In this document: positions 46,330 to 56,505 of the stretch, piece after piece | Layout of the letters: the number at the start of each line of letters is the position of its first letter | How positions within the stretch are numbered: position 1 is the stretch's first letter | NCBI GenBank assembly: GCA_024195585.1 | Contig: SWBL01000171.1 | Span: 41,490-105,489, forward strand | Origin: Aureobasidium sp. EXF-3400 | Lineage: Eukaryota > Ascomycota > Dothideomycetes > Dothideales > Saccotheciaceae | Reading direction: 5' to 3' | Length of the DNA stretch: 64,000 bases | The notes under the pieces: model-generated | What the model was told of the DNA's origin: nothing | Databases searched by the model: none | Seen by the model: the letters and a program-made list of their open reading frames with translations, nothing else | Translations under genes and position numbers: made by a program

Positions 46330-47902
46330 TTAGAGTACAGGGCACCCAAACTCTTTGAAGATTCCTCCTAGCTTAGTCTTCGCAAACGACGAGGCAATAG
46401 GGTTTTGCGTAAGGACATTCGATAATGATTGCGGAACGGCTAGGGATATGGTTAGCAACCTGTGCTTGGGCAACCATTTCATTATAGAATCGCAACGATA
46501 AAATAGTAAGAGGAGGATGGAGAAACAAAACGAAGGACTCACTGTCGACGAGCACTTGTTGGAATAGACACGCTATGCCCTCGGCACTCGGATCCTTTAG
46601 AATGCCATTCTCAATCCCTCCTGCCTCGAAGGTCAGACCCACGAAACTGTTAGTCTTGCCTACATTGCCTCCGAACGAAGGATAGCCTGCCTCAGCGTAC
46701 AGCTGCGATGTTTCTGCGAAGATCTCTGCGAAGGAAAGTGCGGTGGGTCGGTTGTGCCATTCTGGGGGGATGGTTTCGTGGCCTGGATTAGCGGTCCAGG
46801 CATCCGAGGAGGAGCGATTGACAGCCCAGAAGTATTGAATTGTGTCGACCGATGGCGTGCCAGCATTCCCGTAGGGGGCGAAGGATTCCTGAGGAAGAGT
46901 CGCAGTGCCAAGGGCGAAGAGGCCGAGGGGGCCAAAGAAGAAGTTGCTAGAATGTGTCAGTGCGTGTTCACTTGTATCGCGAGATCGAGCATGTCGTCTT
47001 GGAGACGGAGCTGGATAGAAGATACGAACGGGTTTGTCTCTTTGGAATAGTTGTAACGAGAGCCCATGTAAGCGCCCATACATCCCAATGTGAAGTCGCC
47101 ATTGCAGTAGTCGTTCATGTACCCGAAGATTGTAGCATTGACACTGTACGAGTCACCTGTGGGTGAGGCGTAGAAGTCGTTGCGTGTCATGGACGAGTCG
47201 GTCTCGAATTTGTTGTGAGCATTGAGACCAGTGTTCGGGACCTGCATACCCCCGTTGCAGCCAATGGAGAGCTGGCTGGTCACCGGGTCGCCGTCCATGA
47301 CGATGCCGAAGGTGGCGACAAAGGTTGCAAGATCCCAGCCCTGAGAATGTGTCAGTCGCGGGTCGTCTCCCAGCACGAGTTGGAGAGCCATCATCGTACC
47401 CAGTTAAAGACATTCTGAGCAAAGTCGACAAGTTCAACAAAGTTGGTCATCCCATCGTGGCTTATCTATCAACTGAATTAGCTGTGTGTGCAAGACACAT
47501 TCCACAGTAGCGGAGCGTACGAAGTTGTGATCTGTGTGATGAGTTAGCCGTGTGTATAAAAATATCGTACAAGAACATACTGGCTGCCATGTTCAAGCCA
47601 GGACAAGGTCCACGAATATCGCTCGACGAAGGAGGAGAGTATGCGTGAGCAGTGTCATTCGCTGCAGGTACCAAAACACCACCCTTCCCAGTACCTGGCA
47701 AGCCGTCTCTTGCTCCGGTATATCTGCTGGGGTAGTACTCGCTGTATGGTGCAGCGCCTTGCGGAGTCAGGTGAACAGGACATGTTGCAGCTCTCTTGCC
47801 CAGTGTCGCGGCGGGTTCACCATGTGCGAGGTTCTCCATCCAGGCATAGCCATTGGCATCGCTGACGAAAGCCAAAAGTATAGTAAGTAAGGCGTACACC
47901 AT
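46330..47902 (-). CDS. Heme-thiolate peroxidase (chloroperoxidase/peroxygenase family)
   Basis: Minus-strand multi-exon gene. It starts at ATG 47,902 with a signal peptide (ALLTILLAFVSDANG). Exon 1 (47,581-47,902) ends in SSDIRGPCPGLNMAA, whose Cys is the heme thiolate ligand of the PCPxLN motif. An 11-nt microexon (47,521-47,531) then supplies NHNF. Exon 3 (47,400-47,465) gives ISHDGMTNFVELVDFAQNVF. Exon 4 (from 47,340) gives WDLATFVATF and HNKFETDSSMTRNDFY, the acid-base/Mg region (ETD where most have EGD). A later block starts near 46,953 (NFFFGPLGLFALGTATLP) and ends at 46,543; the last exon is 46,330-46,439 (VPQSLSNVL ... EFGCPVL). I could not join exon 4 to the NFFFG block in frame with a canonical intron; it is off by one base. 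Expected role: H2O2-dependent oxyfunctionalisation or halogenation outside the cell. Confidence 0.75.
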
Positions 47903-48829
47903 GGTATTCCAGCTAGAGCTCGAGCGATATAAAGCCCTTTGATTCCGCGATGCAGATAGTGATGTATAGAACGACAGAAACAGACAGCGAAACACATCCA
48001 ATTATCTGATTATGACCCCAGATGATCTTCGCACAAGTGGATTTGATATGACGAGATTTGGGTATGCTTAAATTCAATGCCGTGCCGAGGGAGCCCAGAA
48101 TGTCGAAGATCATCTGAATCGTCGTCCTTGAAGCCGAGGTGCGGGAAAGAGAAGGGGATCGTCAACAGATTTGACCACTAACCGGGCTCTGCGGACCTCC
48201 ACTCCAAAGAAAAGTTTGAGCACTCAAGGACGAGCGACAAACAAAGCTGGCATGTAAGTGTTTGCCGTCAGGTTAGTTACGAATCGATGCAAGCCGCCTG
48301 GGAGTCAGTAATTTCGCCACCTCGACAGCTTGTACAGGAGAGGTTAAGTGCGTAAATACTGACTATAGCTATAAGTATTGATAAGCTGTAAGATCTTAAT
48401 CCGACGTGTATATGCTCGAAATGATCAGAGAATTCGGACTGCTTATACCAGATATTGCAAGTGAGTTGCAACTCAGTACTTGCACACAATCATCAAAGCT
48501 CTGTCACCCAAAGTATTTAAATGCTTCATGAGAAGACTCAATTCTTACAAGCAATAGCACCAGATGATGAAAGTGTAGAACAAGAACATTGTCAGACCAA
48601 AATTAAGATTGACAAATCATGTAAACATGAAGGAAACGACAGAAAAAGTTACAAGAAAACTCAAAACCATGGCCAACAACCCCCAGAAAGAAGAAAGAGA
48701 AACGAAAAAGACCTACTATTACAGTCAAAAGCACCGTTTGACCAATCCCATCTCCAACTAATCCTATTCTATCCCATCATTGACATCCATCGTAGCACAA
48801 TTTGTGTCCAGCATCATCGTTTCAACTCT
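47903..48829. other. Intergenic region
   Basis: About 930 nt containing the promoter of the peroxidase gene and the 3' flank of the GPI-protein gene. No other gene is recognised; the plus-strand frame over 48,521-49,459 is the antisense shadow of the GPI gene plus AT-rich flank. Confidence 0.5.
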
Positions 48830-51800
48830 TTACATGAAAAGAGCACCGAAGAAAGCAGCAGCGGCTCCGACAACCATACCGGGCTTGGCGATCGAAGCAG
48901 CACCGGTGAAGAGGGCCATGGTGGAAGAGGCGGTACCAGAGGCAGACGAGCCGGTCTTGGTCGAGCTCTGGCAGACACCGTTGCTGCACGAGACTGCGAC
49001 GTAGGCGTTGGTGCCGGGAGCAGTGGTCTGGGCAACACCGTTGGAAGCAGATCCAGAAGCTTGAGCGCCGGGAGCGTTGGCGCCAGGAGCGTTCGAGCCG
49101 GGTGCGTTCGAGCCGGGTGCGTTCGAGCCGGGTGCGTTCGAGCCAGGGGCGTTGGATCCAGGAGCTTGAGCACCAGGCATGTTAGATCCAGGGGCGTTCG
49201 AGGCGGGGACCTGAGTGCCGATGATGACATTGCCGTTGACAGTGGTAGCAAAGGTGTTGACAGCAGGGCAGCTAGTGGTAGTGGTGTAGACTGTTCCTTC
49301 GCTGGTGTAGATGATGACCGAGACAACAGGAAGGTTGGAGCCGGAAGATCCGTTCGAGCCAGAGTTGACAGCGTATCCATTCTGACCGACAACAACAACG
49401 TTGGAGTTGGAGTTAAATCCGGTGTTCGAGTTGGAGCCAGAGCCAGTGTTGGAGTTTGAGCCACTTCCAACCATACCGGCAGTAGCGGAAGCCTCAGCAG
49501 CAGGGCAGACAGTGGTGTAGGCAACGATAACATTAGTGGTAGAAGCAACCTTCTCCCTGGCAGGGCAGTCTGTGACGGTAGGAGGGCATGCGAGGATGGT
49601 CTGGACAGAGGTGCTGTAGAGAGTGGAGGTAACAAGGCCTTGTCCGGGACCGAAGGTAGCGGTGCTCAGGTAGGTGGTCTTCTCAGAAGCGGGGCAGTCG
49701 GTGACAGTCGAGGGGCAGGCAGTGACGGTGAAGACGGAGGTGCTCAGTTGTCCACCGGTGACGGCAGCACCGCCAGCGTTGGTTGAAGCTGCGCCAGATG
49801 CGCCAACGGCGTTTCCAGTGGTAGAGACAGGTACGGCAGACGAGACGGACACACCAGCGCCACATGCGACACCAGATCTGTCGTCGGAAACACTGGACTC
49901 GAACAGGGCGAAGGTGACACCGGGATCAGCTTGAGCCGAGGCGAGATCAACACAGCGGTAGAAAGTGCAGACACCGGTATCAGCATCGAATGCGGTTCCC
50001 TTGCAAGTGACATCAGCAGCGCAGATGGAAACGCAGCCGTCGAAAGTCTGAGCCTGTCTCTTGGCGAGAGCGAGGTTGATGTCGAGTGTGACGCCAAGGT
50101 ATGTGGTGTTGTACTGAATGCCAAAAGTGACACCATCAACAGTGATCTGGGTGGGGAGAGCAGACGACGAAGGGCTGGTTGCAGAAGCTGAGCTTGCAGT
50201 GGAAGCAGTGGCAAGGCTGCTCAGGACGCTGGAAGGGATGTCACTGGCCAGAATGCTGGAGAGCACACTCGAAGGAAGAGAAGTCAGAACCGAGGTAGGG
50301 TTGGCAGTCGAGGCACCTGAAGGCAAGAGGCTGGTAGGAAGACCGCTGAGGATGCTTGAGATGACACCGGATGGAAGCTCGGTCAAAATGCCACTGGGAA
50401 GAGCAGTCGAGAATGGCAAACCGGGGGTACGGCTAGTGCTGCTTGCACCGAGGATGCCTGATGCAACGCTCGAAGGAATGTCGCTAGCAAGAATGCTGGA
50501 GAGCACGCTTGAAGGAAGCGAAGTGAGAACCGAAGTAGGGTTGAGAGTGGAGGCACCTGAAGGCAAGAGGCTGGTGGGGAGAGCGCTGAGAATGCTAGAG
50601 ATGACACCCGATGGGAGCTCGGTCAAAATGCTGGTGGGCAGAGGGACGGGTGAGAAAGTCACGCCGGGGAGACGGCTAGTGCTGCTTGCACCAAGAACGC
50701 CAGAGACGACGCTGGACAAGACACCCGATGGCAGGTCGCTCAGGATGCTTGAGACGACGCCCGAGGGGAGCTCGGTGAGGATGCCGCTGGGAATCACAGT
50801 GGGCACAGTGCCAAGAATACTCGAAACAACACCTGTGGGCAGATCGGACAGGATGCTGGAGAGGATGCTGGTGGGCAAGTCGGTCAGGATACCAGTAGGG
50901 AGGGGAACAGCTGACAGAGGCACGCTGGGGAGGCGAGTGATGGTGCTTGCACCGAGGACGCCTGAGACGACACTTGACAGTACACCAGAGGGCAAGTCGC
51001 TCAGAATGCTAGAGACGACACCGGTGGGCAACTCGGTGAGGATACCGGTAGGAATCACTGAGGGCACGCTACCAAGAACGCTTGACACGAGACTGGTAGG
51101 AAGGTCGGACAGGATGCTGGAGATGACGCTGGTGGGCAAATCGGTCAGAATGCCGGTAGGGAGACCCGAAGTAGGCAGATCGGTGAGGATGCCAGTGGGG
51201 AGGTCGGTAGTAGGGAGATCGGTCACAACAGGGAGATCGCTGGGAAGACTACCGAGCACGCTCGACACGACAGACGTGGGAAGAGCCGACAAGATGCTGG
51301 AGAGCTCGCTGGGGAGGTCGGTTGCAGCAGGCAGGTCGCTCAGAGTGTTGACGATGCTGGAGATGACTCCAGTGGGAAGCGTTGCAGTGACTTCGGATGG
51401 CAAGTTGGTCACGACCGAGATAACGCTGGACAAGACGCCTGTGGGATCGGCAAGCACAGAGCTTGGGTTGACAGCGAGGTTGCTTGTGATGATGCTCGCA
51501 GCACCCGAGGCCAGAGTGGAAACGTCCGAAGGGAGAAGGCTTCCGGCGTCGCTCGTGAGGCCAGCCGCATCGGAAAGCACGCTAGAGACGGCAGGAGGCG
51601 CGTCGCTCAAGACGCTGGAGGGGATGGAAGCCACGACAGATGCCACGCTAGAGATTGCAGCAGGAAGATCGCTGGTAGATGTGAGACCAGCGACCTCAGA
51701 AAGAACGCTGGAGACAACGGGATCAACAGTGCTGACGATGCTGGGAACAGCAGAGTTGATGACGCTAGGAACAACAGTGTTGACGACGCTGGACACGAGA

Positions 51801-51910
51801 CTAGTCGCAGGAAGGCTGACAATGGTGGGCAAACCAAGACCTTGGGCATTGGAGCCTCCGATGAATTGCAAGCCGGCAGCTCCGAGAGCGACCATTCTGT
51901 AGTTGACCAT
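48830..51910 (-). CDS. Large repetitive GPI-anchored cell-wall protein
   Basis: Single-exon, 1026 residues. Signal peptide at residues 1-23 (ALGAAGLQFIGGSNA). Residues about 25-560 are degenerate repeats of LPT/LPS-G-VVSSILSDLPSG type, rich in Ser, Val, Leu and Thr. A Cys-containing PAN/apple-like domain follows at about 588-672 (FDGCVSICAADVTCKGTAF ... CTFYRCVDL). Next come two units with TVTACPSTVTDCPASEKT-type motifs, Asn/Gly/Ser linkers, and a run of NAPGS repeats. The C-terminus has a small-residue omega region and a hydrophobic tail (GMVVGAAAAFFGALFM), as needed for GPI attachment. Predicted role: wall or surface protein with a carbohydrate- or protein-binding module held on a long stalk. 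Tandem repeats imply length variation between strains. Confidence 0.88.
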   Translation of the reverse strand: MVNYRMVALGAAGLQFIGGSNAQGLGLPTIVSLPATSLVSSVVNTVVPSVINSAVPSIVSTVDPVVSSVLSEVAGLTSTSDLPAAISSVASVVASIPSSVLSDAPPAVSSVLSDAAGLTSDAGSLLPSDVSTLASGAASIITSNLAVNPSSVLADPTGVLSSVISVVTNLPSEVTATLPTGVISSIVNTLSDLPAATDLPSELSSILSALPTSVVSSVLGSLPSDLPVVTDLPTTDLPTGILTDLPTSGLPTGILTDLPTSVISSILSDLPTSLVSSVLGSVPSVIPTGILTELPTGVVSSILSDLPSGVLSSVVSGVLGASTITRLPSVPLSAVPLPTGILTDLPTSILSSILSDLPTGVVSSILGTVPTVIPSGILTELPSGVVSSILSDLPSGVLSSVVSGVLGASSTSRLPGVTFSPVPLPTSILTELPSGVISSILSALPTSLLPSGASTLNPTSVLTSLPSSVLSSILASDIPSSVASGILGASSTSRTPGLPFSTALPSGILTELPSGVISSILSGLPTSLLPSGASTANPTSVLTSLPSSVLSSILASDIPSSVLSSLATASTASSASATSPSSSALPTQITVDGVTFGIQYNTTYLGVTLDINLALAKRQAQTFDGCVSICAADVTCKGTAFDADTGVCTFYRCVDLASAQADPGVTFALFESSVSDDRSGVACGAGVSVSSAVPVSTTGNAVGASGAASTNAGGAAVTGGQLSTSVFTVTACPSTVTDCPASEKTTYLSTATFGPGQGLVTSTLYSTSVQTILACPPTVTDCPAREKVASTTNVIVAYTTVCPAAEASATAGMVGSGSNSNTGSGSNSNTGFNSNSNVVVVGQNGYAVNSGSNGSSGSNLPVVSVIIYTSEGTVYTTTTSCPAVNTFATTVNGNVIIGTQVPASNAPGSNMPGAQAPGSNAPGSNAPGSNAPGSNAPGSNAPGANAPGAQASGSASNGVAQTTAPGTNAYVAVSCSNGVCQSSTKTGSSASGTASSTMALFTGAASIAKPGMVVGAAAAFFGALFM
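49089..49160 (-). repeat. 15-bp minisatellite encoding NAPGS units
   Basis: At least four near-perfect tandem copies of GCGTTCGAGCCGGGT (plus-strand reading) inside the GPI-protein gene, each encoding five residues. Such in-frame units expand and contract by slippage. Confidence 0.85.
50236..51100 (-). repeat. Long in-frame tandem duplications in the GPI-protein gene
   Basis: The segment around 50,251 recurs at 50,491 (offset 240 bp, 80 codons), and the one at 50,741 recurs near 51,002 (offset 261 bp, 87 codons). Similarity is high over at least 150 bp in each case. Both offsets are multiples of three, so the reading frame was preserved. Confidence 0.75.
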
Positions 51911-53407
51911 GATTAAGAGTAGAAACTAAAAGAGTGGAGTGCCAGTTGACTAGGCAGGTAAAGAATGAATGAGTGAGTGAATGATGATGAAAAGACAAGA
52001 GAGAGATGGTGGAAGAGAATACTTATATGATTTGTCCTCTTACTAAAGAATCGACTCTATATCGAGATGGCTCCTATTGTCATGTTCACGAACGGTGATG
52101 TGCGGACATGTACAAAGGAGAGTGTCAACATGTTGCAACTGTGGAGGTTCACAACGACTATCCAATTTCCAGTGTTGTCCGGAGGGCGAACGGCGGAGAT
52201 CGAGGCAGTTGTTGTGTCTAATTGCAGAACCATACGGGGCTGTAATCGTTCAGGGACACACAGTGATGATGCGAACCAGAGGTAGATTGGCTGGGAGGAG
52301 ACTGTGCGCGAACAGAGGCCGTTTGGAGAGCAGTTGGAAAGCAGTTCAAGGGGATCACAGATGATATCGTGAGAGGCAAGACAGTTGATACTTGGCAGGC
52401 TTGAATACTGGGTAGCGCAATTCGCGAGCATGTCCGGATTGTTTGTCGTTCCTCCTGCATGACATGGACGTCAAAGGTGGAGGCGTCTGCAGCGGCTATT
52501 GCGACGGCAAGGAATCCTTACCACTCGTAAAAGTCGAGTTTGGTACACGACCGAGGATTTCCGGATTCCTGATCCTTCTCGGGGCTCCTGCATAGCGTCC
52601 GCGGTTGTTGTCGATGTGTCTGCATACATTTGGCTGGCCTAGATGCGGCAGGAGACAGACCTCGAACAAGAAGTGGAGATTAATCGAGATAGGCAGTCAA
52701 CAGAGGATGACAGTAAATGCTTGTGTTCACGCTATTGTCGTGTGGTTGGCGGAGCAGTGTTGAAAGGATTCGAAGGAGGCATCGAGGGTTGAGATCGGCC
52801 GTTGGCACTTGGTCCTCTTGGCGGTGATGCATGATCGGAGCGTTGGCCGAGAATGAGCCTCATGTGCAGCATGGTTGACAGGATGACCCAGGTATGTTTG
52901 ATTTTGTCCGACAAGTCGAGTAATCATCAAGTATTCGCAACTCAGAAGAAAGGTTCGAAGAGAGAGGCTCAGTGTGGTATTTTTGCAACCAGACTGGATG
53001 GGATTGATGTGTCGGTTGAGTCTGTGAGAAACCGACAAACTTTTGCAGATGTTAGTGCACAAATTGAATACATTTTAGATCGGGAACCAGAAGTTGAGCC
53101 TCACGAATCATCATTAGCATTGAGTTATCTGTCAACTGTTTCGAACATGACAGTATGGGATATTGTAGTGCCAAGTCAGCCAATCTCTACCAGAAAAGCA
53201 ATCAGTCTTGTGGTGGTAAAGTCGAACTTGAGGGACGAGATGTCGCAGCACGCAGTGACAGAATGGAAGCTGAATGTTCTGGACTCCCCGCAGGCAAAAA
53301 AAGCTTGAAGATGGTGGCGCCTCCACATTTTGCGGGCAGAGAAACTTGACAGTTGCAGAGTCGCAGCTTCCTTGAACAAACAGCAACAATCGAGCAACAA
53401 CTACAAG
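51911..53407. other. Intergenic region between divergent genes
   Basis: About 1.5 kb separating the GPI-protein gene and the 2OG oxygenase gene, which are transcribed away from each other. The 52,853-53,308 plus-strand frame has no domain and is probably chance. The length may reflect an elaborate promoter for the surface protein, but no specific site is claimed. Confidence 0.5.
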
Positions 53408-54862
53408 ATGGGCAAGAGAAAGCGCAACACTCAGACAGCGGCCCCGCAGAAGCAGCAAAAGGCATTGGACCTGCCCACACCCAACGACAGCGATGAAGGC
53501 CCGATTGAGAATGTGTCGCACATCAGCGCCGTCACATCGACCGAAGAGCTGGACCTGACCGTCGACACACTGCGCACCCTCTCGCAATACCCCGGATTGA
53601 TCAAGTCCAAGGCGTGTAAGGACCTGCGTGCCGCCGTGTACGACTTCCGACAGGCATGCAACACGGGCGTCAACTCTGCGGCCGAAGGCACCAACCTCAC
53701 TGCTCGCATTTCTGGCGCTCTGACGGATGCCAAATACACCGACGCCCTTATTCTGCTTGCCGAGATGCGCATTCGCAGTGAGACTCCAAAGCTAGGAGCG
53801 CTCTGTCGCTGGGTGCGCGACCTGGACGTCGTCAGTGGCTTGTCCATGCAGCCTCAGGGTGTGAGCAAGGTCGTCGTGCCTCGTTCAGAAAAAGACAAGG
53901 AGCTGCTGCGAGTCCTCGATGCCGTCCTCCGAGTCACCGGTCCCACCGACACAAACACAAGAGACGCTCTCGACTCAGCCGACCCCATCGCTCTCCAGCA
54001 AGTCTGGAACCTCCGCGACAAGACGCCCATCCAGACACGCCAGAGCGTCGACGACAAGTCCATCTTCGCCAATTGCCCTCAAGACCTTCGCGAGCGCTTC
54101 CGCATCATCGACACGACGACAGGCCCCAACCGCAAGCCTCCCAACCTCCACCCTGCCGTTCTCTACGCCTCGCAAGACAATGCCATCCCGCTTGGCCCCG
54201 CCCCCGAAACGACCGTCTTCAAGCACCCCGTCGTGCCCAACCTTCGCCTGATCAAGGACGTCCTCACTCCCGCCGAGTGCACCAGCATCATCGCCGCCGC
54301 AGAGACCATCGAGTTCATCCCCGACGCCCCCATCCGCGACGACGGACAAGAGACGAGTATTTTGGCACACAACTTCTACTGGATCGCCGACCAGGCCTTC
54401 CACGACAAGCTCTGGGAAAGAGTGCGCCCATATGTTCCTGAAGAGTCGCAAGGTCGCAAGGTTCGTGGCATCAACCGCAGATTCAGAGTCTACCGTTACG
54501 TGCCCGGCGCAGAGTACCGCTGCCACATTGACGGCGCATGGCCTCCTTCCGGCATCGACCCCGTTACCGACAAGTACCAGTACGACTCTTCGCCCGCCGA
54601 CGCTCGTCAATCCTCGCTCTACACCTTCCTCATCTACCTCAATGACGAGTTCGAGGGTGGCGAAACATCCTTCTTCATTCCCAGCGTTCGCGAGGGCGTC
54701 ATGAACGCCTACCCAGTCAAGCCCATCATGGGAAGTGTCGCCGTCTTCCCTCACGGCGAGGCACAAGGCGCTCTCCTCCACGAAGGCACTGGTGTAACAA
54801 AGGGTGCCAAGTACATCATCCGCACCGATGTCGAGTACGACGTTGTTCCCTCGAAAAATTGA
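53408..54862 (+). CDS. 2OG-Fe(II) oxygenase (prolyl 4-hydroxylase-like)
   Basis: Single-exon, 484 residues from ATG 53,408. The start MGKRKRN followed by Lys/Gln-rich sequence could act as a nuclear signal. The N-terminal 200 residues are an uncharacterised helical region. The catalytic domain begins near VVPNLRLIKDVLTPAEC. The iron-binding HxD is in YRCHIDGAWPPS, and the distal His is in LLHEGTGVTKGAKYIIRTDV, whose Lys/Arg would bind 2-oxoglutarate. YTFLIYLNDEFEGGETSFF is the typical core strand of P4H-like enzymes. The family hydroxylates prolyl or other side chains; the target is unknown. The high C content of third positions suggests a well-expressed housekeeping-type gene. Confidence 0.88.
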   Translation: MGKRKRNTQTAAPQKQQKALDLPTPNDSDEGPIENVSHISAVTSTEELDLTVDTLRTLSQYPGLIKSKACKDLRAAVYDFRQACNTGVNSAAEGTNLTARISGALTDAKYTDALILLAEMRIRSETPKLGALCRWVRDLDVVSGLSMQPQGVSKVVVPRSEKDKELLRVLDAVLRVTGPTDTNTRDALDSADPIALQQVWNLRDKTPIQTRQSVDDKSIFANCPQDLRERFRIIDTTTGPNRKPPNLHPAVLYASQDNAIPLGPAPETTVFKHPVVPNLRLIKDVLTPAECTSIIAAAETIEFIPDAPIRDDGQETSILAHNFYWIADQAFHDKLWERVRPYVPEESQGRKVRGINRRFRVYRYVPGAEYRCHIDGAWPPSGIDPVTDKYQYDSSPADARQSSLYTFLIYLNDEFEGGETSFFIPSVREGVMNAYPVKPIMGSVAVFPHGEAQGALLHEGTGVTKGAKYIIRTDVEYDVVPSKN

Positions 54863-55017
54863 TCATCCTGCCTTTTGGGACTGGCGCATTCATTGGAAAG
54901 GCGTTGGGCGTGAACTTTGGGTTAGCCTCTTTGCAATTATGTTTGATGATTTGAACCAGATTGATACGATATCTAGGTACGACCAATCAGGTCGCCAAAA
55001 TTTTCTTCATCTCTTGA

Positions 55018-55917
55018 CTACTCGTCCGCCTCGACAGTGGCATGACCACCAACCTCCAGCTCGCTGAGTATTTGTGTGCCGACCACCTTGCCAGATGCAT
55101 CAACGAAGATGGCAGCAATCGCCTGCACTCCGTGGATCGGCTCGTACTTGTATTGCTTCCTCTCAACCTCCTTTCCGTTCCTCTGAACTGTGTCTTGGTG
55201 GCCGGTGAAGGTCATGTCCTTTGCATACGAGCCAACGACTTTTGTGCCCCAGACACGTCCATCATTGTCCAGATCTTGCTGAACAATGTCGCCGTTCTGC
55301 TCCAGGATGCGATTGGTGTGCGAATTTCCAGAAAAGTCGTTGACCGAGAAGAGGATGTTGTCGTCAATGGCAAATGATCGCTTGCTGACTGAGCCACTGC
55401 TGGAGCTGTCATCACCAAGGAGTCCACCAACGGCATCGGTCGTCTGGTTGAGGATATCGCCAACACCTTGGCCCAAGGTCGCAATGATGGGATTCAAGTC
55501 CAACGACCCCAGCACATCATCAACCATGGCCACCAGATTCTCCAATCTTGCTTCCAGCAGCACTCTAGCCTTGACGTCTTGGATAAGCAGTTGCACCTTT
55601 TCGATGCTCACATCCACTCCAGCGTTGAACTGTAGCAGTTCCAACACTTGCAAGTCCAGGTTTACTTTTGCCGTCAAGTTGTCCACCTCGATGTCGATTT
55701 CCTTGACCGAGACCGACGCGTTGAGGAAGACATCGGGGTCCGGGTAACTGACGTTTGAGTTTGTATTCGCGGTCGAGTAGATGGTTGAGTCGTCCGAGTC
55801 GTTGATGGTGAGGTTGTAGCCTGTGTAGCCCGAGTCTGAGGAGGCAGAAGAAGAGGCGGCTGAGACTGTGAGGCCCAAGGCGAAGGCCAGAAGACAGTTG
55901 CGAGTGAGCGAGAGCAT
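55018..55917 (-). CDS. Secreted protein, paralogue of the adjacent divergent gene
   Basis: Single-exon, 299 residues from ATG 55,917, which opens a signal peptide (MLSLTRNCLLAFALGLTVSA). Upstream in-frame codons lack an ATG. The central part (VDNLTAKVNLDLQVLELLQF, NAGVDVSIEKVQLLIQDV, VDDVLGSLDLNPI) aligns with the neighbouring gene at 56,506-57,427 (VEKLSADLNLNAKVANLVQL, NAGVQVAVEKINITISEV, VGRVFDSLDLNPL). After that comes GDILNQTTDAVGGLLG, then a C-terminal domain not shared in detail. Several sequons are present. I do not recognise a named family. Amphipathic helices with heptad-like Leu/Val spacing dominate the shared part. Confidence 0.8.
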   Translation of the reverse strand: MLSLTRNCLLAFALGLTVSAASSSASSDSGYTGYNLTINDSDDSTIYSTANTNSNVSYPDPDVFLNASVSVKEIDIEVDNLTAKVNLDLQVLELLQFNAGVDVSIEKVQLLIQDVKARVLLEARLENLVAMVDDVLGSLDLNPIIATLGQGVGDILNQTTDAVGGLLGDDSSSSGSVSKRSFAIDDNILFSVNDFSGNSHTNRILEQNGDIVQQDLDNDGRVWGTKVVGSYAKDMTFTGHQDTVQRNGKEVERKQYKYEPIHGVQAIAAIFVDASGKVVGTQILSELEVGGHATVEADE

Positions 55918-56505
55918 TGTGGTGTGTATGCGAAGTCGAGGTGGAGAAAAAATGCGATGCGACGTGAAGACTGGCAAAGGAAGAGGTTGTTCAGCTCGAA
56001 AGATCACGGCTCGCGGCAATTGTACATCTGATCATTTGCCAACTTTTTGTTCATTCAATCGCTTGTCAATCGAATCGAAATCATCCTTGCACGGCACAGA
56101 AGATTGCGCCACTGTACTTGACAGCTCTTTTAGAGTGCTACAACCTTGGTATACCGCAAGGCCAGACATTGGGCGAACTATGTGGAGGGATAGCTGTTTC
56201 ACCATACAAGCCATCTGAAATATTATTGGCTTGCGGATGCGTCATCTCACGCTAGAAAGCAGGAACCCATGTTTGACAGCCAAAACTCGGCCGACTCTCT
56301 GGTGAACCGAGATGAGCTTGTAAGGCTGCGACCCGTCACACGGCTCAAGTACCTTGATGTCGCTTCAAAAAAGTTGGCTGTGGAGATGTTGTCAATTTGA
56401 CTTGGAGGTCAGTCAAGGTATCTAGAGCTCCCTTCTCTTTTGCCAGTTTGCGTCTTTCTGTCTCGAACTTCTGCGTACTGCTTGTTCTCTCCATCCCAAA
56501 GAATC
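55918..56505. promoter_or_regulatory. Shared upstream region of the divergent secreted paralogues
   Basis: A 588-nt gap lies between head-to-head start codons at 55,917 (minus) and 56,506 (plus). No obvious TATA box was found on either side. The arrangement points to an inverted duplication and possible co-regulation. Confidence 0.4.

Noticed and set aside
49130..51900. LPxTG-like motifs (LPTG) as sortase signals
   Set aside because: Sortase anchoring is bacterial; the protein is fungal, with a GPI-type C-terminus. The motifs are part of the repeat unit.
52853..53308. 151-residue plus-strand frame
   Set aside because: No recognisable motif, no promoter features, and the composition looks like translated intergenic DNA.
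53975..54781. 268-residue minus-strand frame
   Set aside because: Shadow of the 2OG oxygenase, caused by its C-rich third positions.
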